A DNA stretch of 64,000 nucleotides from Streptomyces sp. HUAS MG91 (GCF_040529335.1 NZ_CP159534.1:1426001-1490000); one strand, 5' to 3'. Numbered from the stretch's first letter, positions 32,919-44,629 are shown. A program made the numbers and translations. The notes: a model not told the origin generated them from the letters alone.

Positions 32919-32938
32919 TGTCCACCGTTCGATGGACA
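32919..32938 (+). promoter_or_regulatory. Inverted repeat upstream of the ABC/two-component operon
   Basis: TGTCCA-N8-TGGACA (32919-32924 and 32933-32938), followed at once by the palindrome AGGATGTCCT (32941-32950). It lies 57 nt before the ABC ATPase start in the intergenic region shared with the divergent VKOR gene. NarL-type response regulators bind short inverted repeats, so this is a candidate operator for the regulator encoded at the end of the operon. Confidence 0.5.
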
Positions 32939-32994
32939 TAAGGATGTCCTCCCGTAGGGCCCGGAGTCCCCGGTTCGGGTGGACGCTCGTTCGC

Positions 32995-33867
32995 ATGACC
33001 CCACAGACAGCGGAACTCGCGGTGGACGTACGGCAGCTGCGCAAGCGGTACGGCGGCGTGACCGCCGTCGACGGCATCGATCTGACGATCCGTACGGGCG
33101 AGGTCTTCGGCCTGCTCGGACCGAACGGCGCGGGCAAGTCCACGACGGTGGAGATCCTCCAGGGCAACCGGTCCCGGGACGGCGGTGAGGTGACCGTGCT
33201 CGGCGCGGACCCGGGCAGCGCGGGCCGCGCGTGGCGGTCGCGGGTCGGCATCGTGTGGCAGGACGAGTCGGCGCCGGCGGAGCTGACGGTGCGCGAGACC
33301 GTACGGCACTTCGCCCACTACTACCCGAAGCCGCGCGACCCGGACCGGGTCATCGAGCTGGTGGGGCTGGAGAAGAAGGCGAACGCCCGGATCAAGGCGC
33401 TCTCCGGCGGGCAGCGGCGCCGTCTCGACGTGGCGCTCGGGGTCATCGGCGATCCGGAGCTGCTGCTCCTGGACGAGCCGACGACCGGCTTCGACCCGGC
33501 GGCCCGCCACCGGTTCTGGGAGCTGATCCGGATGCTCGCCGCCGAGGGCACCACGATCCTGCTGACCACGCACTACCTCCAGGAGGCGGAGGCGCTCGCG
33601 CAGCGGCTCGCGGTGATCGCGTCCGGCCGGGTCGTCGCGGAGGGCACCCCGGCCGAGCTGCGCGACCGCCACGGCAGCCACGCCACCGTCGAGTGGACCG
33701 AGCCCGACGGCACACCGCGCAGCGAGCGCACGGACACTCCCACCCGCACGGTCGCCGAACTCGCGCGGCGCTTCGACGGCGAGATCCCCGGCCTGCGGGT
33801 CGGCCGCCCGACGCTGGAGGACGTGTACCTCCGCCTCACCGGACAGGACCAGGAGTCGGCCCGATGA
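32995..33867 (+). CDS. ABC transporter ATP-binding protein (DrrA-like exporter)
   Basis: 290 residues. Walker A GPNGAGKSTT (about 43-52), signature LSGGQRRRLDVALG, Walker B LLLLDEPTTGFD and the His switch LTTHYLQEAE are all intact. A C-terminal ~60-residue domain (TVEWTEPDGTPRSERTD) matches the drug/antibiotic-exporter subfamily. Start ATG MTPQTAELAVDV; upstream in-frame starts would add a non-conserved tail. The stop overlaps the permease ATG (ATGA). Confidence 0.93.
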   Translation: MTPQTAELAVDVRQLRKRYGGVTAVDGIDLTIRTGEVFGLLGPNGAGKSTTVEILQGNRSRDGGEVTVLGADPGSAGRAWRSRVGIVWQDESAPAELTVRETVRHFAHYYPKPRDPDRVIELVGLEKKANARIKALSGGQRRRLDVALGVIGDPELLLLDEPTTGFDPAARHRFWELIRMLAAEGTTILLTTHYLQEAEALAQRLAVIASGRVVAEGTPAELRDRHGSHATVEWTEPDGTPRSERTDTPTRTVAELARRFDGEIPGLRVGRPTLEDVYLRLTGQDQESAR

Positions 33868-34727
33868 CCGAGACGACGAACACGACGGCCGCACCCCTGT
33901 CCGGCACCGAGGAGCGGACCACCGAACGCCTGCCCGGCGCCTGGCGGTTGGGGCTGCGGCGCGGCGCACTGGAGATCAAGCAGTTCTTCCGGCTGCGGGA
34001 GCAGGTGGTGTTCACCTTCGCCTTCCCGGTCGTCTTCCTGTTCCTGTTCGCGTCGATCTTCAGCGACGACGTGCGGGGCGCGGGCGTCACCGCCTCGCAG
34101 CTGTACGTCCCCGCGATGATGGCGGCGGGCATCATGTCGACGAGTTTCCAGTCGCTGGGCATCTCGATCGCCATCGAGCGCGACGAGAAGGTGCTGCGCC
34201 GGCTGCGCGGTACGCCGATGCCCGCGGCCGCGTACTTTCTGGGGAAGGTCTGGCTCGTCCTCGTCACGGGCCTGCTGGAGACGGCGGTCCTGCTGGCCGT
34301 CGGCACGACGTTCTACGACGTGTCGCTGCCGTCGAGCCCGGGCAAGTGGCTGACGTTCGGGTGGCTGTTCCTGCTGGGGATCACGGCGTGCGCGCTGCTC
34401 GGCATCGCGATCGGTTCCGTACCGGGCTCCGGCCGCAGCGCGACCTCCGTCGTCGTTCTCCCGTTCCTGGTCCTGCAGTTCATCTCCGGGGGCTACATCT
34501 CGATCGACACCATCCCGGACTGGATGCTGAACATCGGGGCGGTGTTCCCGCTGAAGTGGCTGTGCCAGGGGCTGCGCGGGGTGTTCCTGCCGGACTCGGC
34601 GCACGTCCTGGAGCAGGCGGGCAGCTGGGAGTTCGGGAAGGCGGCTCTGGTGCTCGGTGCCTGGTGCGTCGGAGGATTGGTGCTGTGCCTGCTGACATTC
34701 CGCTGGAAGAGCCGACGCGCCGGGTGA
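33864..34727 (+). CDS. ABC transporter permease (ABC-2/DrrB type)
   Basis: A 287-residue protein with about six membrane helices (for example VVFTFAFPVVFLFLFASIF near 45 and ATSVVVLPFLVLQFISGG near 195). It has the ABC-2 hallmark loop ERDEKVLRRLRGTPMPAAAYFLGK. It pairs with the preceding ATPase as a 2+2 exporter. The substrate is unknown; related systems export drugs or lipids. It is coupled by ATGA upstream and by GTGA to the histidine kinase. Confidence 0.92.
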   Translation: MTETTNTTAAPLSGTEERTTERLPGAWRLGLRRGALEIKQFFRLREQVVFTFAFPVVFLFLFASIFSDDVRGAGVTASQLYVPAMMAAGIMSTSFQSLGISIAIERDEKVLRRLRGTPMPAAAYFLGKVWLVLVTGLLETAVLLAVGTTFYDVSLPSSPGKWLTFGWLFLLGITACALLGIAIGSVPGSGRSATSVVVLPFLVLQFISGGYISIDTIPDWMLNIGAVFPLKWLCQGLRGVFLPDSAHVLEQAGSWEFGKAALVLGAWCVGGLVLCLLTFRWKSRRAG

Positions 34728-35920
34728 ACGCCCGTACCGATCCGCGGGGAGAGCACGTCTGGGACCGCACCTTCCGGCTCTGGGACATCTACTTCGCGGT
34801 GGTCTGGCTGGCCACGCTGGTGTTCGTGCTGGGCACGGCCCAGCCGGCGTGGCCCGTCCGGCTGGGCGCGGGATGTCTGCTGGTCCTGCTGATCCCCTGG
34901 TACGTGGCCTGCGGGCGGCGCGTGCTGATGGACGAGGGAAGGGACGAGCGCCGGGCGGCAACGTACATCGCGGGGGCCGTCGCCGTGTACCTGATGCCGG
35001 GTGTCCTGGTCGGCGAGACACGGCTGATGGCGTTCGCCCTCGTCCCGCAGTGCTTCATGGCGCTGCGCCACCGCAGGGCGATGATCGCGGTCACCGTCGT
35101 CAACCTGGCGCCGGTGGTGGGCTGGGCCCTGCTGTGGGAGATCAGGGGCCGGGACCTCTTCTTCAACTCGGTGTTCGCCGTGGTGACGCTCGTCTTCTCG
35201 GCGGCCTTCGGCGGATGGACGATCAGGATCATGGAGCAGAGCCGGGAGCGGGCCGATCTGATCGCGGAGCTGGACGCGAGCCGGGAGGAGGTCGCCCAGC
35301 TCTCCGCCGACCGCGGGGCCCTCGCCGAGCGCGAGCGGATGTCCCGGGAGATCCACGACACCCTCGCCCAGGGCTTCACCAGCGTCCTGATGCTCGTCCA
35401 GGCCGTCGAGGCGGAGCTGGCGACGGACGTCCCGCAGGCCCGCCGCCACCTGGCGCTGATGGCGGACACCGCGCGGCAGAATCTCGCGGAGGCCCGGGCG
35501 CTCGTGGCGGGCGGCGCCCCCGCAGACCTGGACGGCGCCTCACTGCCCGACGCGCTGCACCGGCTCGCGGCCCGGCACGGCGCGGAGGTCCGGGTCAGCG
35601 GCGCGGCACGGCCGTTGGCGCCCGGCCTGGAGGTGGTGGTGCTCCGCGGTTGCCAGGAGGCCCTGTCCAACGTACGGAAACACGCGGCCCCCGACACCGC
35701 CGTCCAGGTCCGGCTCGCCTACACGGCGGCGGACCTGACCCTCGTCGTACGGGACGCGGGGCCCGGCTTCACGCCCAGCGCGGCCGGCGCCGGCTTCGGT
35801 CTGCGCGGGCTGCGGGCGCGCGCCGCCGAGGTCGGGGGCACCGCCGCCGTCGACAGCGCGCCCGGCGCGGGCACCACCGTGACCGTCCGGCTTCCGGTAC
35901 CCGAGAGGAACCTCCCGTGA
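34724..35920 (+). CDS. Sensor histidine kinase, NarL-partner type
   Basis: 398 residues, with about five to six N-terminal membrane helices (1-160). The dimerisation helix carries the phosphorylated His in MSREIHDTLAQGFTSV near residue 208. A HATPase domain follows, with the N-box ALSNVRKHA and the G-box GAGFGLRGLRARA. The start is GTG overlapping the permease stop (GTGA). The overlap with transporter and response-regulator genes implies it senses the exporter's substrate or envelope stress. Confidence 0.93.
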   Translation: MNARTDPRGEHVWDRTFRLWDIYFAVVWLATLVFVLGTAQPAWPVRLGAGCLLVLLIPWYVACGRRVLMDEGRDERRAATYIAGAVAVYLMPGVLVGETRLMAFALVPQCFMALRHRRAMIAVTVVNLAPVVGWALLWEIRGRDLFFNSVFAVVTLVFSAAFGGWTIRIMEQSRERADLIAELDASREEVAQLSADRGALAERERMSREIHDTLAQGFTSVLMLVQAVEAELATDVPQARRHLALMADTARQNLAEARALVAGGAPADLDGASLPDALHRLAARHGAEVRVSGAARPLAPGLEVVVLRGCQEALSNVRKHAAPDTAVQVRLAYTAADLTLVVRDAGPGFTPSAAGAGFGLRGLRARAAEVGGTAAVDSAPGAGTTVTVRLPVPERNLP

Positions 35921-36540
35921 TCCGCATCCTGCTCGCCGACGACCACCCCGTGGTGCGCGAGGGCCTGCGCGCCATGCTCGACGCCGAGCCGGACCTGGCG
36001 GTCGTCGCGGAGGCGTCGAACGGTCCGCGCGCGGAGGCGCTCGCCGCCGAACTCGCCCCGGACATCGTCCTGATGGACCTGCGGATGCCCGGCGGCGACG
36101 GAGTCGAGTCGATCGTGCGGATGACGGCCGCCGGGCTGTCGTGCCGGACGATCGTCCTGACCACGTACGAGACGGACCGGGACATCCTGCGGGCCGTCGA
36201 GGCGGGCGCCGCGGGCTATCTGCTCAAGGACATGGCCCGGGCCGAGCTCGCCGGAGCGGTGCGGGCCGCCGCGCGGGGCGAGACCGTGCTGGCGCCCTCC
36301 GTCGCGGCGCGGCTCGTGGACCAGTTGCGGACGAATCCTGAGCGTCCGCGGCTGTCCGAGCGGGAGACGGCGGTGCTTCGGCTGGTCGCCGACGGGTGTA
36401 CGAACGCCGAGATCGGGCGGCGTCTGCATGTCGCCGAGTCGACGGTGAAGACGCATCTGCTGCGGGCGTTCGGGAAATTGGGGGTGGACGACCGGACGGC
36501 GGCCGTCACCAGCGCGATGCGGTTCGGGTTGCTGGAGTAG
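35917..36540 (+). CDS. Response regulator, NarL/LuxR family
   Basis: A 207-residue protein. The receiver domain has acidic pair ADDHPV near 7-10, phospho-acceptor Asp53 in IVLMDLRMPG and conserved Thr/Lys in IVLTTY and LLKDM. The C-terminal LuxR-type helix-turn-helix reads LSERETAVLRLVADGCTNAEIG. The start is GTG overlapping the kinase stop (GTGA). It is the last gene of the four-gene operon, followed by a palindromic repeat element. Confidence 0.94.
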   Translation: MIRILLADDHPVVREGLRAMLDAEPDLAVVAEASNGPRAEALAAELAPDIVLMDLRMPGGDGVESIVRMTAAGLSCRTIVLTTYETDRDILRAVEAGAAGYLLKDMARAELAGAVRAAARGETVLAPSVAARLVDQLRTNPERPRLSERETAVLRLVADGCTNAEIGRRLHVAESTVKTHLLRAFGKLGVDDRTAAVTSAMRFGLLE

Positions 36541-36575
36541 GGGTTCGTCGTCGGGTGCGGCTCCGGTGGGGCTTC

Positions 36576-36671
36576 TCGCGCAGTTCCCCGCGCCCCTGAA
36601 AGGCCTGCGGCCTTCAGGGGAGGCTGCGCGCAGCGCATGCCTCAGGGGCGCGGGGAACTGCGCGACCAGCC
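36576..36671. repeat. Palindromic repeat element between response regulator and hisS
   Basis: An inverted copy of the core at 36576-36599 (CGCGCAGTTCCCCGCGCCCCTGA) and a direct copy at 36642-36671 (TCAGGGGCGCGGGGAACTGC...) flank AGGCCTGCGGCCTTCAGG. A GGCTGCGCGCAGCGCATGCC module also matches, in reverse complement, part of the 30.6-kb cluster (30597-30621). It lies between convergent genes and could terminate both. Confidence 0.9.
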
Positions 36672-36693
36672 CCCACCGGCCCGCAGACGAACG

Positions 36694-37956
36694 TCAGGCC
36701 AGCTTGGCCCGGAGCACCTCGACGACCTGGTCCACCGCGACCGCGGACTGCTCGCCGGACTCCATGTCCTTGAGCTGCACCACACCTTCGGCAAGGTCCC
36801 GCTCACCGGCGACGAGCGTGAACCGCGCCCCGCTGCGGTTGGCGTTCTTCATGGCGCCCTTGAGCCCCTTGCCGCCGAACGAGAAGTCCGCCGAGATCCC
36901 GGCCCGGCGCAGCTCGGTCACCTTGGAGAACAGCACGCGCCGCGCCTCGTCGCCGAGCGGCACCGCGAACACGCTGGTCGTGGACGGGAGTCGGAGCTCC
37001 ACGCCTTCCGCCTCCAGGGCGAGGACCGTGCGGTCGACGCCGAGCGCCCAGCCGACGGACGGCAGCGACGGGCCGCCGATCATCTCGGAGAGACCGTCGT
37101 AGCGGCCGCCGCCGCCCACCGCGGACTGCGAGCCGAGCCCGTCGTGGACGAACTCGAAGGTCGTACGCGTGTAGTAGTCGAGCCCGCGGACCAGCTTCTC
37201 GTCGTCCTCGAAGGCGACGCCCTCGGCGGTCAGCAGCTCGCGCACCTGCTCGTGGTACGCCTTGCACGCGTCGCACAGGTAGTCGCGCAGCGAGGGCGCG
37301 CCGACGAGCTGCTTCTGGACGTCGGGCCGCTTGTCGTCGAGGACGCGCAGCGGGTTGATCTCCGCGCGGCGCAGCGTCTCCTCGTCGAGGTCGAGGCCGC
37401 GCAGGAAGGTCTGCAGCGCCTCCCGGTACACCGGGCGGCACTCCTTGTCGCCCAGCGAGTTGAGCAGGATCCGGAAGTCGCGCAGGCCGAGCGAGCGGTA
37501 CGCCTGGTCGGCCAGGACGATCAGCTCGGCGTCGAGTGCCGGGTCCTCGGCGCCGATCGCCTCGGCGCCGACCTGCGAGAAGTGCCTGTAGCGGCCCTTC
37601 TGGGGGCGCTCGTAGCGGTAGTACGAGCCCGAGTACCAGAGCTTGACGGGGAGGTTGCCGGCCTTGTGGAGGTTGGCCTCCAGGGCGGCGCGCAGCACGG
37701 AGGCCGTGCCCTCGGGGCGCAGGGCGAGCCGGTCGCCGCCCTTGGTCTCGAAGGCGTACATCTCCTTGGTCACGATGTCGGTGGACTCGCCGACACCGCG
37801 CGCGAACAGCTCGACGTTCTCGAAGCCGGGGGTCTCGATGTAGCCGTAGCCGGAGTTGCGCAGCGGCGTGGAGATCGCGTCACGTACCGCGAGGTACTTC
37901 GCGGAGTCCGGCGGAAGCAGGTCGTACGTGCCCTTGGGGGCCTGGAAAGTACTCAC
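36694..37956 (-). CDS. hisS: Histidyl-tRNA synthetase
   Basis: Charges tRNA-His. The 420-residue class II enzyme has motif 1-2 features ([13 protein letters not shown] and the motif 2 [19 protein letters not shown]), HisA signatures [13 protein letters not shown] and GGGGRYDGL, and an anticodon-binding C-terminal domain from about 330. The start is GTG ([16 protein letters not shown]). It lies 12 nt after the metallo-hydrolase gene, probably co-transcribed. Confidence 0.97.
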   Translation of the reverse strand: MSTFQAPKGTYDLLPPDSAKYLAVRDAISTPLRNSGYGYIETPGFENVELFARGVGESTDIVTKEMYAFETKGGDRLALRPEGTASVLRAALEANLHKAGNLPVKLWYSGSYYRYERPQKGRYRHFSQVGAEAIGAEDPALDAELIVLADQAYRSLGLRDFRILLNSLGDKECRPVYREALQTFLRGLDLDEETLRRAEINPLRVLDDKRPDVQKQLVGAPSLRDYLCDACKAYHEQVRELLTAEGVAFEDDEKLVRGLDYYTRTTFEFVHDGLGSQSAVGGGGRYDGLSEMIGGPSLPSVGWALGVDRTVLALEAEGVELRLPSTTSVFAVPLGDEARRVLFSKVTELRRAGISADFSFGGKGLKGAMKNANRSGARFTLVAGERDLAEGVVQLKDMESGEQSAVAVDQVVEVLRAKLA

Positions 37957-37968
37957 GGGAAGTCTTCG

Positions 37969-38679
37969 TCACATTCCTCGTCGGGGAGCCTCGGTGGAGG
38001 GTCCCTGGCCGGCGGCCACCTGCCGCAGGTACGGGTTGGTGGCGCGCTCCTGGCCGATGGTCGTCTGGGAGCCGTGTCCGGAGAGCACCACGGTCGAGTC
38101 GTCGAGCGGCAGGCACACGCGGGCCAGCGATTCGAGCATGTCGTCCATGGAGCCACCGGGAAGGTCGGTGCGTCCGATGGAGCCGGCGAACAGCAGATCG
38201 CCCGAGAAGAACACCGACGGCACGTCGGTCGTCTCCGGCATCTGGAAAGTCACCGACCCCTTGGTATGGCCGGGCGCGTGCGCGACGCCGAACTCGAGTC
38301 CGGCGAGCTCCAGCCGGGCGCCGTCGGCGAGCGTCCGCACGTCGTCGGGCTCCCCCACCGTGAGCTCGCCCATGAGCGGCATGCCGATGGTGCGGCCGAT
38401 GCCCTTCTCCGGGTCGCTCATCATGTAGCGGTCCTCGGGGTGGATCCACGCCGGGACGTCGTGCGCCCCGCACACCGGGACGACCGAGGCGACATGGTCG
38501 ATGTGCCCGTGCGTGAGGACGACGGCGACCGGCTTGAGCCGGTGCTTCCTGAGCGCTTCCTCGACTCCCTCGGCGGCCTGGTGGCCCGGGTCGATGATCA
38601 CGCACTCCTCACCCGCGGCGGGGGCAACCAGGTAACAGTTGGTGCCCCAGGCCCCGGCGGGGAACCCGGCAATCAGCAC
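37969..38679 (-). CDS. Metallo-beta-lactamase-fold hydrolase (glyoxalase II-like)
   Basis: 236 residues. The two-metal motif THGHIDH is near 58-64, the third His in APGHTKGS near 135, the bridging Asp in FFSGDLLFAGSIGRTD near 158 and the last His in VLSGHGSQTTIG near 205. The start is GTG, with AAGGA 5 nt upstream. The family includes hydroxyacylglutathione hydrolase-like enzymes; in an actinomycete lacking glutathione the thioester is probably another thiol. The true substrate is unknown. Confidence 0.9.
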   Translation of the reverse strand: MLIAGFPAGAWGTNCYLVAPAAGEECVIIDPGHQAAEGVEEALRKHRLKPVAVVLTHGHIDHVASVVPVCGAHDVPAWIHPEDRYMMSDPEKGIGRTIGMPLMGELTVGEPDDVRTLADGARLELAGLEFGVAHAPGHTKGSVTFQMPETTDVPSVFFSGDLLFAGSIGRTDLPGGSMDDMLESLARVCLPLDDSTVVLSGHGSQTTIGQERATNPYLRQVAAGQGPSTEAPRRGM

Positions 38680-38825
38680 GATCGTCCTTCATCTGTCGTC
38701 GGAATGCGGCAATGCGGCAGATCAGAGACTACCGGCGCTGCCGATTCCACAGCGAACCCATATACGGTACGGGGCACAATCAAGGGCCCAGTCATGGTCA
38801 TACACACGTACGAGGAGAAGATCCG

Positions 38826-39617
38826 GTGGTCAGCAAGGATCAGCGGCAGCGTCAGCTCGCCCGGGAGAAGTTCCTGCGCCAGCAGCAGCGGCGCGAGGCC
38901 GCGCGACACAAGGCGCGCACCCGCAACACCGTGATCGCCTCCGTGCTCGCGGTGGCCGTCCTGGGCACCGGTGGCGCGTACGCCGCCGGAGCCTTCAGCG
39001 GTGACGACAAGAAGGACACCGCGGGCTCCGAGGCGAGCCCCAGCCCGAGCGCCTCCTCCACGGAGAAGCCCGAGCCGAAGATGGCCGTCGACAAGAAGGC
39101 CGCGTACACGATGGCGATGAAGACGAGCCAGGGCGACATCAAGATCGCCATGGAGGCGGCCAAGACGCCGCACACCGTCAACTCGTTCAAGTACCTCGCC
39201 GACAAGAAGTTCTTCGACGGCACGAAGTGCCACCGGCTCACCACGTCCGGCATCTTCGTGCTCCAGTGCGGCGACCCGGAGGGCACCGGCGCGGGCGGCC
39301 CCGGCTACACGATCGCGGACGAGAACCTGAGCGGGCTCGGCAAGGCGGGCAAGGACGGCTCCGTCACCTACCCCGCGGGCACGGTCGCGATGGCGAACAC
39401 GGGCCAGCCGCACACCGGCGGCAGCCAGTTCTTCCTCGTCTACAAGGACAGCAAGCTGCCGCCGTCGTACACGCCGTTCGGCAAGATGGACGCGGCCGGT
39501 CTCAAGGCCGTGCAGGCCGTCGCGAAGGGCGGGGTCGCCGCCGGCGGACAGAGCCAGACCGATGGTGCACCGAAGAAGACCGTCAAGGTCACGACTGTGA
39601 CAGTGGAGAAGGGCTGA
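38826..39617 (+). CDS. Membrane-anchored cyclophilin-type peptidyl-prolyl isomerase
   Basis: A 263-residue protein with a basic cytosolic start (VSKDQRQRQLAREKFLRQQQRREAARHK, truncated here to its first 17 residues for identity: VSKDQRQRQLAREKFLR), one membrane helix at about 34-54, a Ser/Pro/Glu linker, then a cyclophilin domain. Recognisable parts are TPHTVNSFKYLADKKFFDG, CHRLTTSGIFVLQCGDPEG and the active-site strand HTGGSQFFLVY. The start is GTG 8 nt after GAGGAG. It probably assists folding of exported proteins outside the membrane. Confidence 0.92.
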   Translation: MVSKDQRQRQLAREKFLRQQQRREAARHKARTRNTVIASVLAVAVLGTGGAYAAGAFSGDDKKDTAGSEASPSPSASSTEKPEPKMAVDKKAAYTMAMKTSQGDIKIAMEAAKTPHTVNSFKYLADKKFFDGTKCHRLTTSGIFVLQCGDPEGTGAGGPGYTIADENLSGLGKAGKDGSVTYPAGTVAMANTGQPHTGGSQFFLVYKDSKLPPSYTPFGKMDAAGLKAVQAVAKGGVAAGGQSQTDGAPKKTVKVTTVTVEKG

Positions 39618-39753
39618 CCTGTTCGTTGCCAAATTTCGGTCGCGCGGGATGCGGACAGCATCCCCGCCGGTCGCCTATGTTGGCCGTGACGAAACTGTGG
39701 ACGATGCCCGGGGGCCCACGAGCCGCCCGCAGGCATCATGTGGAGGAGGCGCT

Positions 39754-40986
39754 GTGAGCAGCGACCCGTGGGGCCGCGTCGACGAGACGGGGACCGTGTA
39801 CGTGCGTTCGGCCGACGGCACTGAGCGTGAGGTCGGTTCCTGGCAGGCCGGTTCTCCCGACGAGGCCCTTGCCTACTTCAAGCGCAAGTACGACGGCCTG
39901 GTCGTCGAGATCGGGCTCCTCGAGCGCCGGGTGCAGACAACGGACCTGTCCGCCAAGGACGCCATGACGGCGATCGAGCACCTGCGGGGCCAGGTCACCG
40001 ACGCGCACGCCATCGGCGACCTGGACGCGCTCGGCAAGCGGCTCGACAAGCTGGTCGAGTCCGTCGAGTCGCGCCGTGAGGAGCGCAAGGCGCAGAAGGC
40101 CAAGCAGTCCGACGAGGCGCGGCACGCCAAGGAGGCGCTGGTCGTCGAGGCGGAGGAGCTGGCCCAGTCCGAGCAGTGGCGGGCGGCCGGTGAGCGGCTG
40201 CGCGCGCTGGTGGACACCTGGAAGGGGCTGCCGCGACTCGACCGCAAGTCGGACGACGAGCTGTGGCACCGCTTCTCGCACGCGCGCTCGGCGTTCTCCA
40301 AGCGCCGCAAGGCCCACTTCGCTTCGCTGGACGCGCAGCGCGAGGAGGCCCGCAAGGCGAAGGAGAAGCTGGTCGCCGAGGCGGAGGCGCTGTCGAACTC
40401 GCAGGACTGGGGCGCGACCGCGGCCCGGTACCGCGAGCTGATGACGGACTGGAAGGCCGCGGGGCGCGCGCAGCGCGAGCACGAGGACGATCTGTGGAAC
40501 CGCTTCCGCGGCGCCCAGGACGTCTTCTTCGCGGCCCGCAGCTCGGTCTTCGCCGAGCGTGACGCCGAGCAGGGCGAGAACCTCAAGCTCAAGGAGGAGC
40601 TGGCCGCCGAGGCCGAGAAGCTGCTCCCGATCGAGGACCTGAAGGCGGCCCGTGCCGCGTTTCGCTCGATCAACGAGCGCTGGGAGGCCATCGGCCATGT
40701 TCCGCGCGACGCCCGGCCGAAGGTCGAGGGCCGGATGCACGCCGTGGAGCGTGCCCTCCAGGAGTCGGAGGAGGCCGAGTGGCGGCGTACGAACCCGGAG
40801 GCGCGGGCGCGTGCCGCCGGTCTGACGGGGCAGCTCCAGGCCGCCGTCGACAAGCTCCGGGGCCAGATCGAGCAGGCCCGCGCCCAGGGCAACAACGCCA
40901 AGGCCGACAAGCTCCAGAAGGAGCTCGACGGGCGTCAGGCGCTGCTGGACTCGGCGCTGAAGGGGCTCCAGGAGTTCGGCGGCTGA
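39754..40986 (+). CDS. DUF349-family coiled-coil protein
   Basis: A 410-residue, highly charged, helical protein. Four DUF349-type repeats are visible, each with a Trp-containing core (LVDTWKGLPRLDRKSDDELWHRF; LMTDWKAAGRAQREHEDDLWNRF; INERWEAIGHVPRDARPKVEG). A C-terminal helix ends in KADKLQKELDGRQALLDSALKG. The start is GTG after a very strong GGAGGAGG. The E. coli and mycobacterial relatives are poorly understood; lying next to rel is a conserved Streptomyces arrangement. No enzymatic motif is seen. Confidence 0.9.
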   Translation: MSSDPWGRVDETGTVYVRSADGTEREVGSWQAGSPDEALAYFKRKYDGLVVEIGLLERRVQTTDLSAKDAMTAIEHLRGQVTDAHAIGDLDALGKRLDKLVESVESRREERKAQKAKQSDEARHAKEALVVEAEELAQSEQWRAAGERLRALVDTWKGLPRLDRKSDDELWHRFSHARSAFSKRRKAHFASLDAQREEARKAKEKLVAEAEALSNSQDWGATAARYRELMTDWKAAGRAQREHEDDLWNRFRGAQDVFFAARSSVFAERDAEQGENLKLKEELAAEAEKLLPIEDLKAARAAFRSINERWEAIGHVPRDARPKVEGRMHAVERALQESEEAEWRRTNPEARARAAGLTGQLQAAVDKLRGQIEQARAQGNNAKADKLQKELDGRQALLDSALKGLQEFGG

Positions 40987-41010
40987 CGCTCCCCTGACAG
41001 CAGGTCGTAG

Positions 41011-41040
41011 AACGGCCCCGGGTTGATCCCGGGGCCGTTT
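41011..41040 (+). terminator. Terminator of the DUF349 gene
   Basis: AACGGCCCCGGG-N5-CCCGGGGCCGTTT, a strong hairpin ending in TTT, 25 nt after the stop codon. Confidence 0.9.
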
Positions 41041-41088
41041 CTCGTGCGGTGCCCGCCTCGGGCGCCCCGCCGCCTCTGGGGCACCCCG

Positions 41089-41135
41089 CCGCCTTGGGCA
41101 ATCTGCCGCCTGGGGCGGCAGGGTGGGCAAGGCGG
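41089..41135. terminator. Large compound hairpin between convergent DUF349 and rel genes
   Basis: Two stacked stems: CCGCCTTG (41089-41096) with CAAGGCGG (41128-41135), and CTGCCGCC (41103-41110) with GGCGGCAG (41114-41121), separated by symmetric 6-nt internal loops. The surrounding 41041-41140 stretch is unusually GC-rich and repeats GCCGCC. It probably terminates rel transcription from the other strand. Confidence 0.7.
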
Positions 41136-41206
41136 CACCCCGGCGCGGGGTGAGCGCTCCAAGGGACGGCCAGTACAGCGCCCTTCGCGAGTGCGGCCCC
41201 GGTGAG

Positions 41207-41235
41207 GGCTGGTCGCGCAGTTCCCCGCGCCCCTT

Positions 41236-41252
<17 letters not shown>
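41207..41252. repeat. Palindromic repeat element at the rel 3' end
   Basis: GGCTGGTCGCGCAGTTCCCC followed by GCGCCCC (41207-41234) is the inverted core, then TTTCAGGGGCGCCGGG. The rel stop codon (TCA at 41236-41238 on the plus strand) lies inside the second arm, so the last codons of rel are part of the repeat. Confidence 0.85.
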
Positions 41253-43764
<2,512 letters not shown>

Positions 43765-43883
43765 CGGCGCTCCTCGTGCGCGGCGGGTCCCCCGTTCAGG
43801 TCCCTGAGAGCCCATGGTATCGATCCGGCGCCCAGCGAACGTATTCGGCCGGTGGTACGGCCTTGTACTGGAGAAACAACAGA

Positions 43884-43912
43884 GGCGGGCGCCGGATTCC
43901 TCCGGGCCCGCC
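43884..43912 (-). terminator. Hairpin downstream of apt
   Basis: GGCGGG-cg-CCGGA-ttcc-TCCGG-g-CCCGCC lies 23 nt past the apt stop and about 120 nt upstream of rel, and probably separates the two transcripts partly or fully. Confidence 0.65.
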
Positions 43913-43934
43913 CTGACGGCTGTGAACAGCGGTT

Positions 43935-44474
43935 TCAGACCACCAGCAGGGCGTCGAGCGGGGCGTCCTGGAGTGCGGGCTCCAGACGCGCGCGGCCGGG
44001 CAGGAAACCCAGCTCCATGAGGACCGCGACGCCCGCGACCTCGGCGCCGGCCCGGCGGATGAGGTGCAGGGCGGCCTCGGCGGTGCCGCCGGTGGCGAGC
44101 ACGTCGTCGATGACCATGACCCGGTCGTCGGCGCTGAGGTCCTCGGCGTGCACCTCGATCTCGGCGGTCCCGTACTCCAGCGCGTAGGACTGCGAGAGCG
44201 TCGCTCCGGGCAGCTTGCCCGCCTTGCGTACGGGGATGAAGCCGAGGCCGGCGCGGATGGCGACCGGGGCGCCGAGGATGAAGCCGCGCGCCTCCAGGCC
44301 GACGACCTTGGTCGCGCCGTGCCGGACGCACAGCTCGGCGAGCGCGTCGGTGAGGGCAGTGAACGCCGACGGGTCCGCGAGGAGCGGGGTGATGTCCTTG
44401 AAGAGGACGCCGGGCTCCGGGTAGTCCTGCACATCACGGATGCGGCTGAGGAGCAGCTCCTTGATGTCGGTCAT
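43935..44474 (-). CDS. apt: Adenine phosphoribosyltransferase
   Basis: Salvages adenine with PRPP to AMP. At 179 residues it has the PRPP loop [18 protein letters not shown] near 118-135 and the N-terminal [18 protein letters not shown] of APRTs. It lies directly upstream of rel, the usual secDF-apt-relA order in Streptomyces, which links purine salvage with nucleotide-based signalling. Confidence 0.96.
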   Translation of the reverse strand: MTDIKELLLSRIRDVQDYPEPGVLFKDITPLLADPSAFTALTDALAELCVRHGATKVVGLEARGFILGAPVAIRAGLGFIPVRKAGKLPGATLSQSYALEYGTAEIEVHAEDLSADDRVMVIDDVLATGGTAEAALHLIRRAGAEVAGVAVLMELGFLPGRARLEPALQDAPLDALLVV

Positions 44475-44571
44475 GTCTGCACCTCGGCGGGTCGGTGATG
44501 GAGTTGGCCGCGCACCCGTTTCGGCAGGTCCGCGCGGTCGTCAACCCTAGCAGTCGTGCCTGTCCGAAAAG

Positions 44572-44611
44572 GCACGGGCGCCAGGAGCGTCGCAGCTCCT
44601 GGCGCCCGTGC
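44572..44611 (-). terminator. Terminator downstream of secF
   Basis: A perfect 17-bp inverted repeat (GCACGGGCGCCAGGAGC and its complement) with a 6-nt loop, 19 nt after the secF stop, ends the yajC-secD-secF unit. Confidence 0.9.
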
Positions 44612-44629
44612 GCGTACGTGACCGAGGGG

